The notes under the pieces: model-generated
The model's database searches: none
The model's input: only the letters and a program-made list of their open reading frames with translations
Told to the model about the DNA's origin: nothing
Shown here: piece by piece, positions 1 to 10,830 of the stretch
Position numbering within the stretch: position 1 is the stretch's first letter
Layout: the number at the start of each line of letters is the position of its first letter
Origin: Ichthyophis bannanicus
Lineage: Eukaryota > Chordata > Amphibia > Gymnophiona > Ichthyophiidae
Reading direction: 5' to 3'
DNA length: 64,000 nucleotides
Assembly: GCA_033557465.1 (NCBI GenBank)
Contig: CM066035.1
Coordinates: forward strand, 898,225,309-898,289,308
Made by a program: the position numbers and the translations under genes

Positions 1-121
1 ATTTCTTATATGCCGCCTTTCATGATATCAAGGCGGTTTACATTGAACAAACTGAAATTACATTGAACAGGGCATTATAACTTGGAGATAACTATTTTAC
101 AGGGAACATGGGCTATGGAGG
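1..121 (-). mobile_element. tRNA-headed SINE with L2-type tail (partial, family S1)
   Basis: The 3' half of a SINE seen complete at 25371-25672 and 46914-47206. It contains the GCGGTTTACATTGAAC block and ends at GGGCTATGGAGGG, where Harbinger transposase sequence begins. The tRNA-like head is missing, so this copy is 5'-truncated and lies directly against the transposase remnant. Confidence 0.85.
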
Positions 122-640
122 GTATGTGGCCTCACTGTCGTGGGGGCCTGAGGACCACATGTATACAGTTGATGACACCCAGCACTGAAGGGAACCGGGC
201 TACCTTATGGCACTGCAGCAGTGTCTGATGCCTCTGCTGCTGTGTGTGCGGGAAGGCTATGTAGTGTGTAGCACACCTCAGGAAAGCACTGAGAAACTGA
301 GTGATAAACCTGGACACCACCACCTGGCTCAGACCTCTTGCAGCTGCCACCACCGACTGGAACGTACCTGTTCCCAGGAAGACGAGTGCTGTGGGGACCT
401 TCACATCCACAGGCAGGGCCTGTCCCCTGTGTGTGATGGCAGTAAGGTGGGGTTCCAGCTCCAAGCACAGCTCATGTATGGCTGCCCCATCAAAATGGAA
501 CCCGGCAACACAGAGTTCATATGTCAGGTCCAGTTTACTGGTTTCTCAGCCTGGATACCCTTGGATATGGTCGCCTCCTTGCTGCCCTCCTTTCCATGTC
601 AGACCCATGCAGCAGGGTCAACACAAACCAGGAATTTATG
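122..640 (-). pseudogene. Harbinger (HARBI1-like) transposase, N-terminal half, decayed
   Basis: Reading the minus strand gives a 110-codon open stretch (464-132) with the conserved early part of PIF/Harbinger transposases: a GTGTFQSVV motif, an LSQVVVSRFI helix-turn-helix-like block, IAFPHT, and FPSVLGVINCIHV, the last corresponding to the region of the first catalytic aspartate (GxIDGxHV). Here that segment reads INCIHV, so the Asp-Gly is altered. Upstream sequence to about 640 carries more of the N terminus with stops. The fragment ends abruptly at the SINE. The C-terminal half is not next to it. Inactive remnant of a cut-and-paste DNA transposon nuclease. Confidence 0.75.
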
Positions 641-930
641 TCCTCCATGATTTCCTCTGGACCACAGCAGCTACTCCCATGGAAACCTCCAAATGCACAC
701 ACACTCACACTTGCAGGAGTATGTGGAATATTGCTCTACTTCCTCACCAGCTGCAGACATGGGCATCTCTGCCGTGTTGCCCTGTACACATCTCTGCCAT
801 GCACGGCACATGTCTCCACCATGAACATACACATGGCATATTCGTGTTATGGAATGTCTTCCCTAGGCACAGTAGCGTACATTGTAACATAAAATTAGAT
901 ATGTATTTTAAACAGTTCATACATTAACAG
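641..930. other. Unassigned sequence
   Basis: AC-rich, no convincing coding pattern or repeat match within the window. May be non-coding Harbinger sequence belonging to the neighbouring transposase remnant. Confidence 0.3.
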
Positions 931-1053
931 TCCCCTCTTATACAACAGAGGTTTAAGTGACTTGGCCAAAGATATAAGCAGTGCAGTTGGGAATTGAACC
1001 TATTACATTGGCTATTGAGCTAGTACACTAACCATTAGGCTATCCCTCCTCTA
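931..1053 (-). mobile_element. tRNA-derived SINE head
   Basis: On the minus strand it begins GGAGGGATAGCCTAATGGTT, a tRNA-like A box, followed 30-40 nt later by a B box (GGTTCAATTCC) and the GGCCAAGTCACTTAA block typical of the tRNA-related part of these SINEs. No L2-type tail is attached. It is a pol III promoter relic, not a functional tRNA. Confidence 0.75.
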
Positions 1054-1061
1054 TGATGGCT

Positions 1062-1250
1062 CTGTAGTTTGTGCAGTTCTGGTTGCCATATCTCCAAAAT
1101 GGTGGAATTAGAAAAGGTATGGAGAGGAACACACAAAATGGAATGATATCTCTATGAGGAAAGGCTCAACAACCTTGAAAACAGATGGCTGAGGGGGGAT
1201 ATGATAGAGGTCTATAGAATAATGAATGCTGGAGATGGAATTAATGTACA
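1062..1250 (+). mobile_element. CR1 LINE ORF2 remnant
   Basis: Decayed translation matches the post-RT region of the CR1 copies at 14.8 kb and 24 kb: a QFW-P-LQ-like segment, then YEERL and GDMIEVYRIM-like motifs, interrupted by stops. An old fragment of about 190 bp between two SINE heads. Confidence 0.6.
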
Positions 1251-1362
1251 TCACTGTTTTTAGGCTTACATCCCTGTCAGGTCCATGCTGACTCAGCAGC
1301 CCCTGTGTTTTCTTTGAGAGGTATGACCAGATGTAGATTTCCAGGCCCCTTCTTCTGATGCA

Positions 1363-1470
1363 ATGGAGGATAAGTTGACTCAGCAAAGGACATATGGAAT
1401 GCAAGTGGGAATCAAACCATGCTTGCTAGGTTACCACACTATTGCTATAGTCATTAGGCTACTCCTCCAC
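1363..1470 (-). mobile_element. tRNA-derived SINE head
   Basis: The minus strand starts GTGGAGGAGTAGCCTAATGA (A box) and carries GGTTTGATTCCC (B box variant), then a divergent CTTATCCTCCATTGC block. Same structural class as the head at 931-1053 but a separate copy. Confidence 0.65.
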
Positions 1471-1529
1471 TGGAAAACAGCTACACCTATGACCTGGAGG
1501 AGGAAGGATGGCTAGATGATTTTTAATGT

Positions 1530-1765
1530 GTGAACTGTGATCTGAGGAGACAGGTGGATGAACAGAAAATGATGCTGGAGAACTACAAGGTACGTTTGAA
1601 CCGATGGGTGCTGATGAACATAAGCCTGCCTATTGTAAAGTCAAAGCTGAAAAAGGTGACACACCGTGCCATGTGTCTGCAGGACCAGCTGAGGCTAGGT
1701 CACTACACTATGTGTGGCATGGGACCTGTTTCACCGAGCAGTGTTGGGTCACCAGGAGTCAGTAC
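1530..1765 (+). pseudogene. Tousled-like kinase (TLK) derived fragment
   Basis: The open frame contains [19 protein letters not shown] then VRLNRWV and, after divergence, QDQLRLGHY. From memory of the family this matches the coiled-coil region of vertebrate Tousled-like kinases just upstream of their RLGHFTTVRHGASFTEQW segment. The homology seems to continue after a frameshift near 1730, where the nucleotides read TTTCACCGAGCAGTG. No kinase domain is present. No intron is visible across about 75 codons, and the fragment sits among SINE heads, so a decayed retrocopy is the simplest reading. An isolated exon of a broken gene is possible. Confidence 0.55.
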
Positions 1766-2334
1766 TGACTTGACAGTGCTTTTATGATACTATTGGGGCT
1801 TATTCTTTTGCACCTTGCTGCTGCATCGCACCCCAATATGGGACCTCATATACCCCTGATAATTTTAGTATAAATTTGTGAGACAGGACAACTTATAAGT
1901 GAAAACCAGTCTAATTTATTGAACTTGAATACACAGATCTGCAAAAACATGTTAGAATAGTCCGCAGCAAATATAAATCTAACACCGTATTGTTATCCTG
2001 TGAGACAGAGGTGACATCACTCAATAGAGAGCTTCAGTCATTGTCTGCTCAACTTACATTCTACAAAGCACTGTTTTATACACTCACTTCACAGTCTTTC
2101 AGCCTATTTGCCACTTTTCCCTTATATGGTTATCCCTTACAACAACCTTGGACATACATTCTTTTTTTCTTTCTTTGTTCTCTTGTTTTATGGTCTTTTG
2201 CAGGGTCTTATCTCTGTATCTCATCTTCCCTAACCTCTCCCAATTCCTGTCTTTCTATGGCTTATGTATAGTCGTAGATAGAGCATTCTGTCTGCAATTC
2301 ATTTTGTCAGCAGTTTCGAAGGTTATAGTATTTC

Positions 2335-2338
<4 letters not shown>
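1766..2338. other. Unassigned sequence
   Basis: AT-rich with TC-rich stretches near 2155-2200. Short open frames here lack any recognisable domain. Nothing supported. Confidence 0.3.
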
Positions 2339-2365
<27 letters not shown>

Positions 2366-2366
2366 T
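2339..2366. repeat. (CA)n microsatellite
   Basis: About 14 uninterrupted CA units. Confidence 0.95.
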
Positions 2367-2539
2367 GTTTTTATTCACTCATTTCAAGATGGAGTTTTCA
2401 GAGAGGATTCTGGGAGAGTAGACAGAGAGAGATTTATTCATTCCTCTCTTCTTCTCAATACATGGTTTGAAAAACATACACTAAAAAATAAAAAAACAAA
2501 CTAAAACAATAACGTTTCTGCCTCATAGAGATTATTCAC

Positions 2540-3010
2540 CACTCATGGGTTTCAAACGCACCTTTAGGCAAAGTGAGTGTGGATCAGGTTTTGCCTGAAA
2601 CCCTGGTCAATGGGCACTGATGGAGCTGCGTCCATCTCTGTGTTATCCTCCTCCATAGCTATGGCTAGGACATCTGGCAGGGGTTGCCTTTGCCTTTTGG
2701 CATAGTTGTGAAGCATACAACATGCCATAATGATCTGGCAAACCTTGGCAGGCTTGTAGAGGAATTTGCCCCCAGATAGGTCCAGACAGAGGAAACAGAA
2801 GAATGTGCATTCAGTGATTCTGTGGGTAGCTCAGTGTTCACAGTTGTAGTGCTCTTCTGCTGCAGAGCTGGGATGAACAATGGGGGTCATCAACCATTGC
2901 CACAAGGGGTATCCTCTGTCACCTGCATAGACATGGGGGAGAACAGACAGGTATCAGTAGGAGATGCAGGATCATTATGTGTGTGAGTGAGGTCAGCAAT
3001 GGCACCCAGT
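2540..3010 (-). pseudogene. Harbinger transposase, C-terminal half, decayed
   Basis: Minus-strand translation shows GDRGYPLWQWLMTP (the conserved GDSGYP-LMTP block of PIF/Harbinger transposases) around 2890-2935, then after stops KPAKVCQIIMACCMLHN (the usual VxxIIxACCxLHN near the C terminus) at 2690-2760 and a polar tail. A polypyrimidine stretch ending ATGTCTATGCAG lies directly before the GDRGYP codons and looks like an old 3' splice site. The order of this piece and the N-terminal piece at 122-640 is wrong for one element on the minus strand, so two copies or a rearrangement are implied. Confidence 0.75.
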
Positions 3011-3690
3011 GAGATCCAAGACCTTGGATGAGCCACATCACTAGAGGGAAGTATGTGGGTGGTTGGACAGAGCATAATCCTTGCTACCCCTCACCCCAGC
3101 AAGGGATTGTGTCCTTTGAGGGAGAGAGTTGGTTCTTGCAGGGCCTTGGGGACACTCCCCCACCCTCTTTGGGGAGCTGTTGCATCCTGTGCTCTGCCTT
3201 TCCCTTCTTGCCACAGGGTTACTGCTTGGGAGTCAGGTGTATTTCATTGTGTCTGTTATCTCACAAACAGACCAATCCCAGAATGAAGAAGACGCAAACA
3301 ACAACAAACAATATACTTCATTCTAATATCCCAAAGGGAAAAAAGGGGAAAATATTCTTCCAGGGTTGTTATATAATATAGTTATACAAAATTGTTTAAA
3401 AAGTTATACAAATATTTAAAAAAAAAGGAGAAAAAGGATCTCAGACATAATCGAGAATGTTAGCATAGGCAAAGAGCATTTCAGCCCTTAGCATTTGCTC
3501 GCTGCATCAATGATCCTCAAAAAACTCCTTTAATCTAATTGGTTATTCAATTTTAATCATTCAGTTTTTCAGTTTTTAAATTTTCCATTTTAAAGATATT
3601 ATAAATTAATTTAACATACCAACATGCCTTCTTATCCTGCAGATCATGTGCCAAAAGCTTCTTGAAAAAGATTCAATGTACAAATGTAGA
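3011..3690. other. Unassigned sequence
   Basis: Probably non-coding flank of the Harbinger remnant up to about 3300, then AT-rich DNA. No coding or repeat signal supported. Confidence 0.3.
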
Positions 3691-3693
3691 ATA

Positions 3694-4966
<1,273 letters not shown>

Positions 4967-5256
4967 TATAATATCTCACTGCACTTATCTGCTTTCAGAA
5001 GAGTTTCCCCAACACCATTTATGATGCCATTCTCGGCATTTCGCCAGTGCTTCTTCAGGAGGCTAGAGATACTCATCATAAAAGAGCATGATAAGAAGGA
5101 GAAAGCCACTTGAAAAACTGCCCATTCATTCTTCGGCTAAACTCCAACGCATATATAAAGAAGCATTCAAATCGCATAATGAAATGAAGCCCAAACAGTA
5201 CCTCTTAATGTGGATTTCTTTCTTTTTTTTCTTAATGCGGGTATGCTTTAAAAAAG
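4967..5256. other. Unassigned sequence
   Basis: No supported feature. Mixed AT-rich DNA between the mariner and the hairpin element. Confidence 0.3.
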
Positions 5257-5965
5257 GACACAGGGGCCTGATTCCGTCCCGCATGTAGATCTCCTCTGTG
5301 CGTCTGCTCTGAACAGGACGCACAGAGGAGATCGTGATTCTGATCTTGCGGGGCATATCTAGCCCGCGGGATCAGAATCATGAACAGTCCTGAATGTGCA
5401 GGCCGGGACTGCACTTCAGTCCGGCCTGCACGTGCAGGACTGCCCCCGGCTAACTCAGTCAAGGCTCCTCAATGGAGCTGCGGCACCATGGCGTCATTCT
5501 GCCATGGCACTGTGGCTCCATTGAAGAGCCACAATGCTGGCCGTCTGAAAAAGGGATTTATTCCCTGCAGCCTGACCCCTGATTTGGCCTCCTAAGGCCA
5601 GGGTTGGGCTGTGGGGAATGTCCCCTGGCCCCCCCTGGCCCATCTGCGCCCCAGCATTGCAATTAAGACATGTCTAGGGAAGTTATTCCACCTCAGAGGT
5701 GGAATAACTTCCCTGGACATTTTGCCAGCCCTGTACATACAGGGACAACATTAAAATTGGCTCTATACGTCCAGGGCCAGCTACTGCCCACTGCTCGCAC
5801 CCAGACTCTGCCCCAGGCCACCCATTTTCCACTCCCGTTTAACTTCCCCTCACAACCGACGGGGAAGTTAGTTGGGGAAGGGAGCCGGCACGTATAGTGG
5901 GGATGGACGTCCCGTCTGGCTGTCCATCCCCGCTATTCGTAGCACAGAATAACCCCCATACTGAC
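5257..5965. mobile_element. Multi-hairpin MITE-like element, copy 1
   Basis: A GC-rich block, unlike its AT-rich flanks, made of consecutive independent palindromes: a perfect 17-bp stem at 5288-5304/5317-5333, another at 5335-5382, one at 5396-5431, a long one at 5463-5530, and a near-perfect hairpin at 5676-5714 (AGTTATTCCACCTC with its complement). Outer ends read GGGGCCTGATTCCGT and, in complement on the right, GGGGTTATTCTGTGC, suggesting short imperfect terminal inverted repeats. Copies 2 and 3 (13.2 and 14.4 kb) share the ATTCCACCTC hairpin and the overall order. No coding capacity. Presumably non-autonomous; the superfamily is unknown. Confidence 0.7.
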
Positions 5966-6089
5966 TAAATGGTCTGAAGTCTTTTTCACTTAAATGCTCA
6001 CAAATAAAATGAAACTATAGAGAGATCATTTGGACCTTTGGAACTGAAGTGTACTCATAGCTTTCTGTTTCGTTACAAGGTCAGAGGCT

Positions 6090-6480
6090 TCTGAACCCGC
6101 CTCGTATCCCAGAATGGCATAGGGAAAGAGAAGGGGAATAGTGGACTGTAGCCTCCCGTGACATGGGCATCACCGCCATGTATGGCACAGGTTACAAAAA
6201 GCTCTCACAATTCTTGAAATTGGCCTTGGCCTGGTATCATCAAAGGCTGGGGAGATACTGAGTTGATAATTCAGTTGAGTAGGAATTAGAATGTCACCAT
6301 CTAGCCCAGCCTGATGCTAATTCTGTGAGATTCAAAGTACTCTTGGTATGTTGACACTTATCAAGTTGTTCATGGAATAAACTGTGGCCATGTTTTTGCT
6401 AATATCTGTTCTGTTCATGGTTATTAAACTTGGTTGATAATGAAGTGAGCGAGTGGATGGTGGTTGTGCGAATGCTGATG
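6090..6480. repeat. Long direct repeat, copy 1 (unclassified)
   Basis: Matches 6889-7362 in the same orientation at roughly 80-85% by eye, from GTATCCCAGAATG through TTCATGGTTATTAAACTTG to the GAGTGG-TGGTGGTTGTG block. No RT, transposase or tRNA-like motif. Could be the two LTR-like ends of a small element or an old tandem duplication; the intervening 400 bp has no recognisable gene. Confidence 0.7.
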
Positions 6481-6888
6481 TTAATAGGCCCACCTCCTCA
6501 GAGTACTCGGGAGTGGGCTAGTAACATGGATGAACCCGCCATCTAATTTGCCTATGGGAGAAGGGGGTATGGAGTGAAGAGAAGAAGATAAGTGGGGATG
6601 AGGTTGAGTGGAATGAAGCTGAGTGTGGGTATTAGGAAGGAAGGAGGAGTGAAGCCTGCTCAAAAAATACCTGCGTGGCAAGCTCGGCAGATTGGGACAT
6701 GCTGGTAGCAGGATGGTAACTGAGGCATGAACCCTCCCGCCCACCCTATTAAATGGGACTAAATGTAAGAATAATGCATAGGGATAGAGGGGGTAGTCAC
6801 AGTGGGGGGGAGGGGAGAAACAGGGTGGTTAAGGAATGTCACACCTTGAGTGGCAATAGAAGAGAAGAGACCTCCCTCACTGCCAATG

Positions 6889-7362
6889 TATCCCAGAATG
6901 ACGTGGGGAGAGAGAAGGGAGTAGTGAACTGTAGGGCTGGTACCCCTGCAATTCTACATGCAAATCTCCGGCCTGCTCAGCAACTCAGGCCTGAACCAAA
7001 ATGAACCACACTGCACAAACATAGCCTCCAGTGATATGCGCATCACTGCTGTGCACGGTGTAGGTTACAAAAGACTCCTACGATTCTTGAAACCAGCCTT
7101 AGCCTGACCTCACCACAGGCTATGGGGGGAATACTGAGTTGATGAGTCAGTTGAGTGGGGTCTAGGGCGTCACTGCCCAGTCCAGTCTGGTGCTAATTCA
7201 GTGAGATTCAAAGTACTGTTGTTATGTTGATAAGTAATCAAGTTGTTGATACAATAAAGCTGTAGATATATTTTTGCTAATACTCACATTGTTCATGGTT
7301 ATTAAACTTGAGTGGTGATGAGATGACTGAGTGGGTGGTGGTTGTGTGACTGCCAATGTTAT
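6889..7362. repeat. Long direct repeat, copy 2 (unclassified)
   Basis: Second copy of the repeat at 6090-6480, with an extra ~90 bp inserted between about 6935 and 7024. Followed by a LINE-type 3' tail. Confidence 0.7.
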
Positions 7363-7438
7363 TGCTTTTAAATTTTATTGTAAACTGACTTGACATTAAC
7401 TTGGAAGAGTGGTATATCAAATAAACTTGAAACTAGTT
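7363..7438 (+). mobile_element. LINE/SINE 3' tail fragment
   Basis: Contains TTTTATTGTAAACTGACTTG and GTGGTATATCAAATAAACTT, the end structure shared by L2-type tails elsewhere in the window (gcggtatataagag then an A-rich repeat). Confidence 0.55.
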
Positions 7439-8283
7439 AAGTTTCTAACGATAATGCCTGTGGGTTGACCTATGTGCATACTAATCTGTGCTATTTAGCT
7501 ATGCAAATACGGTGACAAAACTGTGTGATAAGGTGGTGGCCAAAGCCTGAGGGGATGCTGGGCTGCATAATCAGAAAGGAGGAGGTGATAATGCCCGATA
7601 AACAGGTCACCGGTGAGGCCTCACATGGAATGCTGTGTTCAGGTCTGGAGGGGGATCTGTACTGAAAAACATAAGAGGTAAGACTTGTCAGACGGCTGCC
7701 TAGGGTGAGAACTTACACAATCTTGACGATGCATATATTCATGTGATTCTTGCAAGGTATTGTGGGTAATGTAGTTCTTTCACTCCAAACACAGCTGAAG
7801 ACAATAATTGAGTTGTGAAACCAGTGGTAAGGCCAATAAAATACTTCTTTTATTGATGGGGTTTAATTCACCCAGCACAAATATGCTTGGTAGCAATATA
7901 AATGAGGTTACTTGCTTGCAGTGTTTAAATGGATAACAGAAAGTCACAAAGCAAATCAGAAAACAACCTTCAGCTTGGCAGGCAATTAGCTAATGTTTTC
8001 TTAGCAAATAATTACCAAGTAAAAAAGGCACAAAGAAATGAATAAACTTTGCTTGTTAGGTTAACTTCTGCTTATTTTCCACGCAGATCCCAGCAGTGAT
8101 TCTCCCTTGCTCACACACACAATCAGGTGCAACTTTAATTACTATCAATTGACCAGCTGAAACCCTTTAGCTGGCTGGCTGCTACTGTGTGAACCCAAAT
8201 CCTGCTTTAAGAGCTGTTTGCAGTGGAAATAAAGAACAAAGTTAGGTTTCTTTGTGATGGCTGAGGTGTTTGCTCACAGAAAG
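7439..8283. other. 3' flank of the orphan ORF with polyadenylation signal
   Basis: Downstream of the minus-strand ORF that ends at 8284. It carries AATAAA on the minus strand at about 7845-7855 (ATCAATAAAAGAAG). LTR-like or 3' UTR-like, but no terminal repeats were found within the window. Function unassigned. Confidence 0.35.
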
Positions 8284-9246
8284 CTAGCAATAGCATTTAG
8301 ATAGAGAACAGTCCATGTAATGAATAGTTTCATCTGCTGTATCTCCCCCTTCATCAATCAGCATAGGGTCACTATCATACATTGGCACAGACGAGTCTTT
8401 CCATAAGGCACTATCATGAGAATGCTTATTCCCTTGCTGCCATTCACTATTATAGATAGGGTCTGGATCAGTGTTCATATCTGAGCCTCTCCTGCTATCA
8501 TAATTCCTCTCTGTATAGCCTGGCCAGTATGTAATCCAGTTCTGATGTCCAGCCTTCCAATCTTGATCCCTGGACACTGGATCTTCCCTCACATACCTTT
8601 TGGCATAGGTCTGAAAGTCCTTTCCACGTGCAGTCTTCTCTCTTCTAGGTAGCCACTGGTGATTCCTATCTCTGCCCTTCCATTCCTCTGGCTGACTCCA
8701 GTCCAATGGACTCTGCTGGCACTTGGAATACCTCCCAGTATGGGTACTGCCTTGGATTCTCCCAGACTTTCCAATGGCCTTCCTTCTCTTCCTTCCAGAG
8801 AGTTTCCTTCTCTCTCTATCCGCTTGGCTTGGCTTCTGCTTCTCGAGATGATGTTGGTGCTTGAGCTTGAAGCTGTTGCTGTATCTGTGTCTGTAGCTGT
8901 TCCTGTAGCTGTTATCTGTAGAATAAGCTCTATTCTTATTCTGTCCTAATGTGTGCTCCTCCCTAACACAGCGCAGCTGTGTTGAATCAGGCCCTGCCCT
9001 TTGAGATGAGTGCTTAGGGATTACCTCATAGCTCTCTTGATTGCACACACATTTTCTCACTTCAGCCCCTCTCATGGCTTCTGGAAACCTGGTGCATTCT
9101 GGGACTGGTAGTCTTTTATGTGAAAACTCTGTTTTCTTACATCTACCAGAACTGACAGGTTGCTTGTTCAGAGTCACATCATCTTTTCTATAGCTCCTAC
9201 CTGAGCTATGATAAGCTTCCTTATCACAGACTGAAGGGCCTGAGAG
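8284..9246 (-). CDS. Orphan ~320-codon ORF of unknown family
   Basis: Uninterrupted from the codon after a stop at 9247-9249 down to TAG at 8284; the 297-codon version starts at a GTG (9177), and no early ATG was identified, so the true 5' end may have been cut off by the SINE that begins at about 9250. The product is very hydrophilic, rich in Arg, Lys, Gln, Ser and His, with short Tyr-Arg/Asn repeats (RNSYRHRYSNS-like) around residues 90-105, a basic KLSGRKRRKA patch, and an acidic C terminus (DSDPMLIDEGGDTADE). No RT, protease, zinc knuckle or transposase motif was recognised. It could be a retroelement gag-like or accessory product, or a terminal exon. A polyadenylation signal follows about 430 nt downstream on the same strand. 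Confidence 0.4.
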   Translation of the reverse strand, partial: LSGPSVCDKEAYHSSGRSYRKDDVTLNKQPVSSGRCKKTEFSHKRLPVPECTRFPEAMRGAEVRKCVCNQESYEVIPKHSSQRAGPDSTQLRCVREEHTLGQNKNRAYSTDNSYRNSYRHRYSNSFKLKHQHHLEKQKPSQADRERRKLSGRKRRKAIGKSGRIQGSTHTGRYSKCQQSPLDWSQPEEWKGRDRNHQWLPRREKTARGKDFQTYAKRYVREDPVSRDQDWKAGHQNWITYWPGYTERNYDSRRGSDMNTDPDPIYNSEWQQGNKHSHDSALWKDSSVPMYDSDPMLIDEGGDTADETIHYMDCSLSKCYC

Positions 9247-9249
9247 TTA

Positions 9250-9370
9250 TCTAGTGCATAGAGCAGCAGGCTGGGAATGAGAAGAAATCAGGGTTCGAAT
9301 CCTCTTGATGTTCCTTTGATAAGTCACTTATCCATCCACTGCCTCAGATACAAACCTACAGGTCAATGCA
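9250..9370 (+). mobile_element. tRNA-derived SINE head
   Basis: Contains TCTAGTGCATAGAGCAGCAG (A-box-like) and GGTTCGAATCCTC (B box), then a degenerate GATAAGTCACTTATCC block. It truncates the orphan ORF on its 5' side. Confidence 0.75.
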
Positions 9371-9469
9371 GAAAGATGACGTTGACGTCCCGTGCTACTA
9401 GCCATGGGCGCAAGTACCGCAAACGTCTTACGCCCATATGCAGCAAGGGAAGCATTTATTACAAGTTAT

Positions 9470-10440
9470 TTATTACACGTAACCAAAATTTCACTGCTCC
9501 ATCCTTTTTGAAAGTGAATGATGCTAACCTCCAGACCAAGACCACCATCAGATACCTCGGTGTCACTTTAGACCAGAAATTAGATATGAAAGCACATATT
9601 AGTAATATTGTAAGAGCAGTATATCACAAAATACGCTCCCTTAGACACCTTCGATCCTTGCTAGAGCCAGACGATTTTAGAACCATCTATCAGGCGCTAA
9701 TCATACCTCATTTTGATTATGCAAACTCAATTTTACAAGGTCTTCCACAAACTACCTTACACCCACTTCAAATGGCTATGAATGCTGCAGCTAGAGTCCT
9801 TCATGGAGCTTCCCGGAAAGACCATATCTCACCTATTCTAAAACATCTTCATTGGCTCCCAATTCAAAGTAGACTCACTTTCAAAATTTTACTAATTACA
9901 TTCAAAGCCTTTCAAAGAACTCTCATCTTCATCAATATCAGACTTGATCCAAACACCACCCCTCAATAGAGACAGAAGGTCAGTAACACTCAATACTCTG
10001 TTAGTCCCTAAATCAATATCACAGTGTACCAAAACTACTTCAGACAGGGCCTTCTTATTCTGTGCACCAAGGTGTTGGAATAGCCTTCCTCAAAACATCC
10101 GAGCAATACCAGACCTTTTGCAGTTTCGCAAAGCTTTGAAACACTACCTCTTCCTTTTATCTTATCCAGTAAACAATAAAGACATCTCAACCAACCCACA
10201 GACCTTCCACTCATACACATACAATACAGATACCCCACAGACCACATACACACAAAACTGAAGCCATGATGATATTATGACTATGTTTATTAATTATATA
10301 CCCTGTTATCCGAGTTATATTCTCCTGTTTTCTGTAAACACAAAGTACTGTTGAATTGTGTATCTCACTGTTTTTTGTGAACTGCGCTGATGCTTAATAG
10401 TGCGGTATATAAGAGTCTATAAATAAATAAAATAAATAAA
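9470..10440 (+). mobile_element. L2-clade LINE, 5'-truncated
   Basis: Encodes the C-terminal third of an L2 ORF2 and ends in an L2 3' terminus (GCGGTATATAAGAG followed by AAATA repeats at ~10420-10440). The SINE family S1 in this window has the same tail. The 5' junction is near 9470. Confidence 0.9.
9490..10261 (+). pseudogene. L2 ORF2 C-terminal region, frameshifted once
   Basis: Contains IRYLGVTLDQKLDM, HLRSLLEPDDFRTIYQAL, IIPHFDYANSILQGLP and LHWLPIQSRLTFKIL, the conserved post-RT segment of L2-type ORF2, then moves to another frame at about 9955 and continues as TTSDRAFLFCAPRCWNSLP and FRKALKHYLF. RT catalytic motifs lie upstream and are missing. Paralogous to 39668-40576. Confidence 0.9.
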
Positions 10441-10830
10441 ATATGCAAATGAGGGATGCGCAAAGTTCAGCATAAATTGGGGATGAAGCCGGTGACGCAG
10501 CGCAGACAGATGAGCTACCATTGGTGTTGCATGCATGTGCATAGATCTCATGTGCTAACAGCAGCACAGTGGTAGGCGCATGAGGTAGGCGCATGGGGAT
10601 GACCTCACGTGGCGCATTCCTCAAGTCTCTGTCCCATAATGTGGAGATGAGAGAAAGTGGAGAAAGCAGCAGACCGAGAGATGTGCTAGTGGGTATCACA
10701 TGCTTCTGAATAGTAAGATCCTGACTTACGTGCGTGCAATCACCAAGCCAGCTCAGACTGTCAGGGCACTTCGGCAGGCACTGAATAATCACACAAGTAA
10801 GATAAACTCAAAAGAAAAAAAGGGGAAAGG
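10441..10830. other. Unassigned sequence
   Basis: No supported feature; begins with ATATGCAAATGAGGGATGCG directly after the L2 tail. Confidence 0.3.

Noticed and set aside
931..1053. Functional tRNA gene
   Set aside because: A and B boxes are present but the sequence does not fold to a full cloverleaf by eye and fits a SINE head; the same applies to the other heads in the window.
2665..3381. Plus- and minus-strand open frames taken as host genes
   Set aside because: The minus ones are shadows of the Harbinger C-terminal half; the plus ones have no motif.
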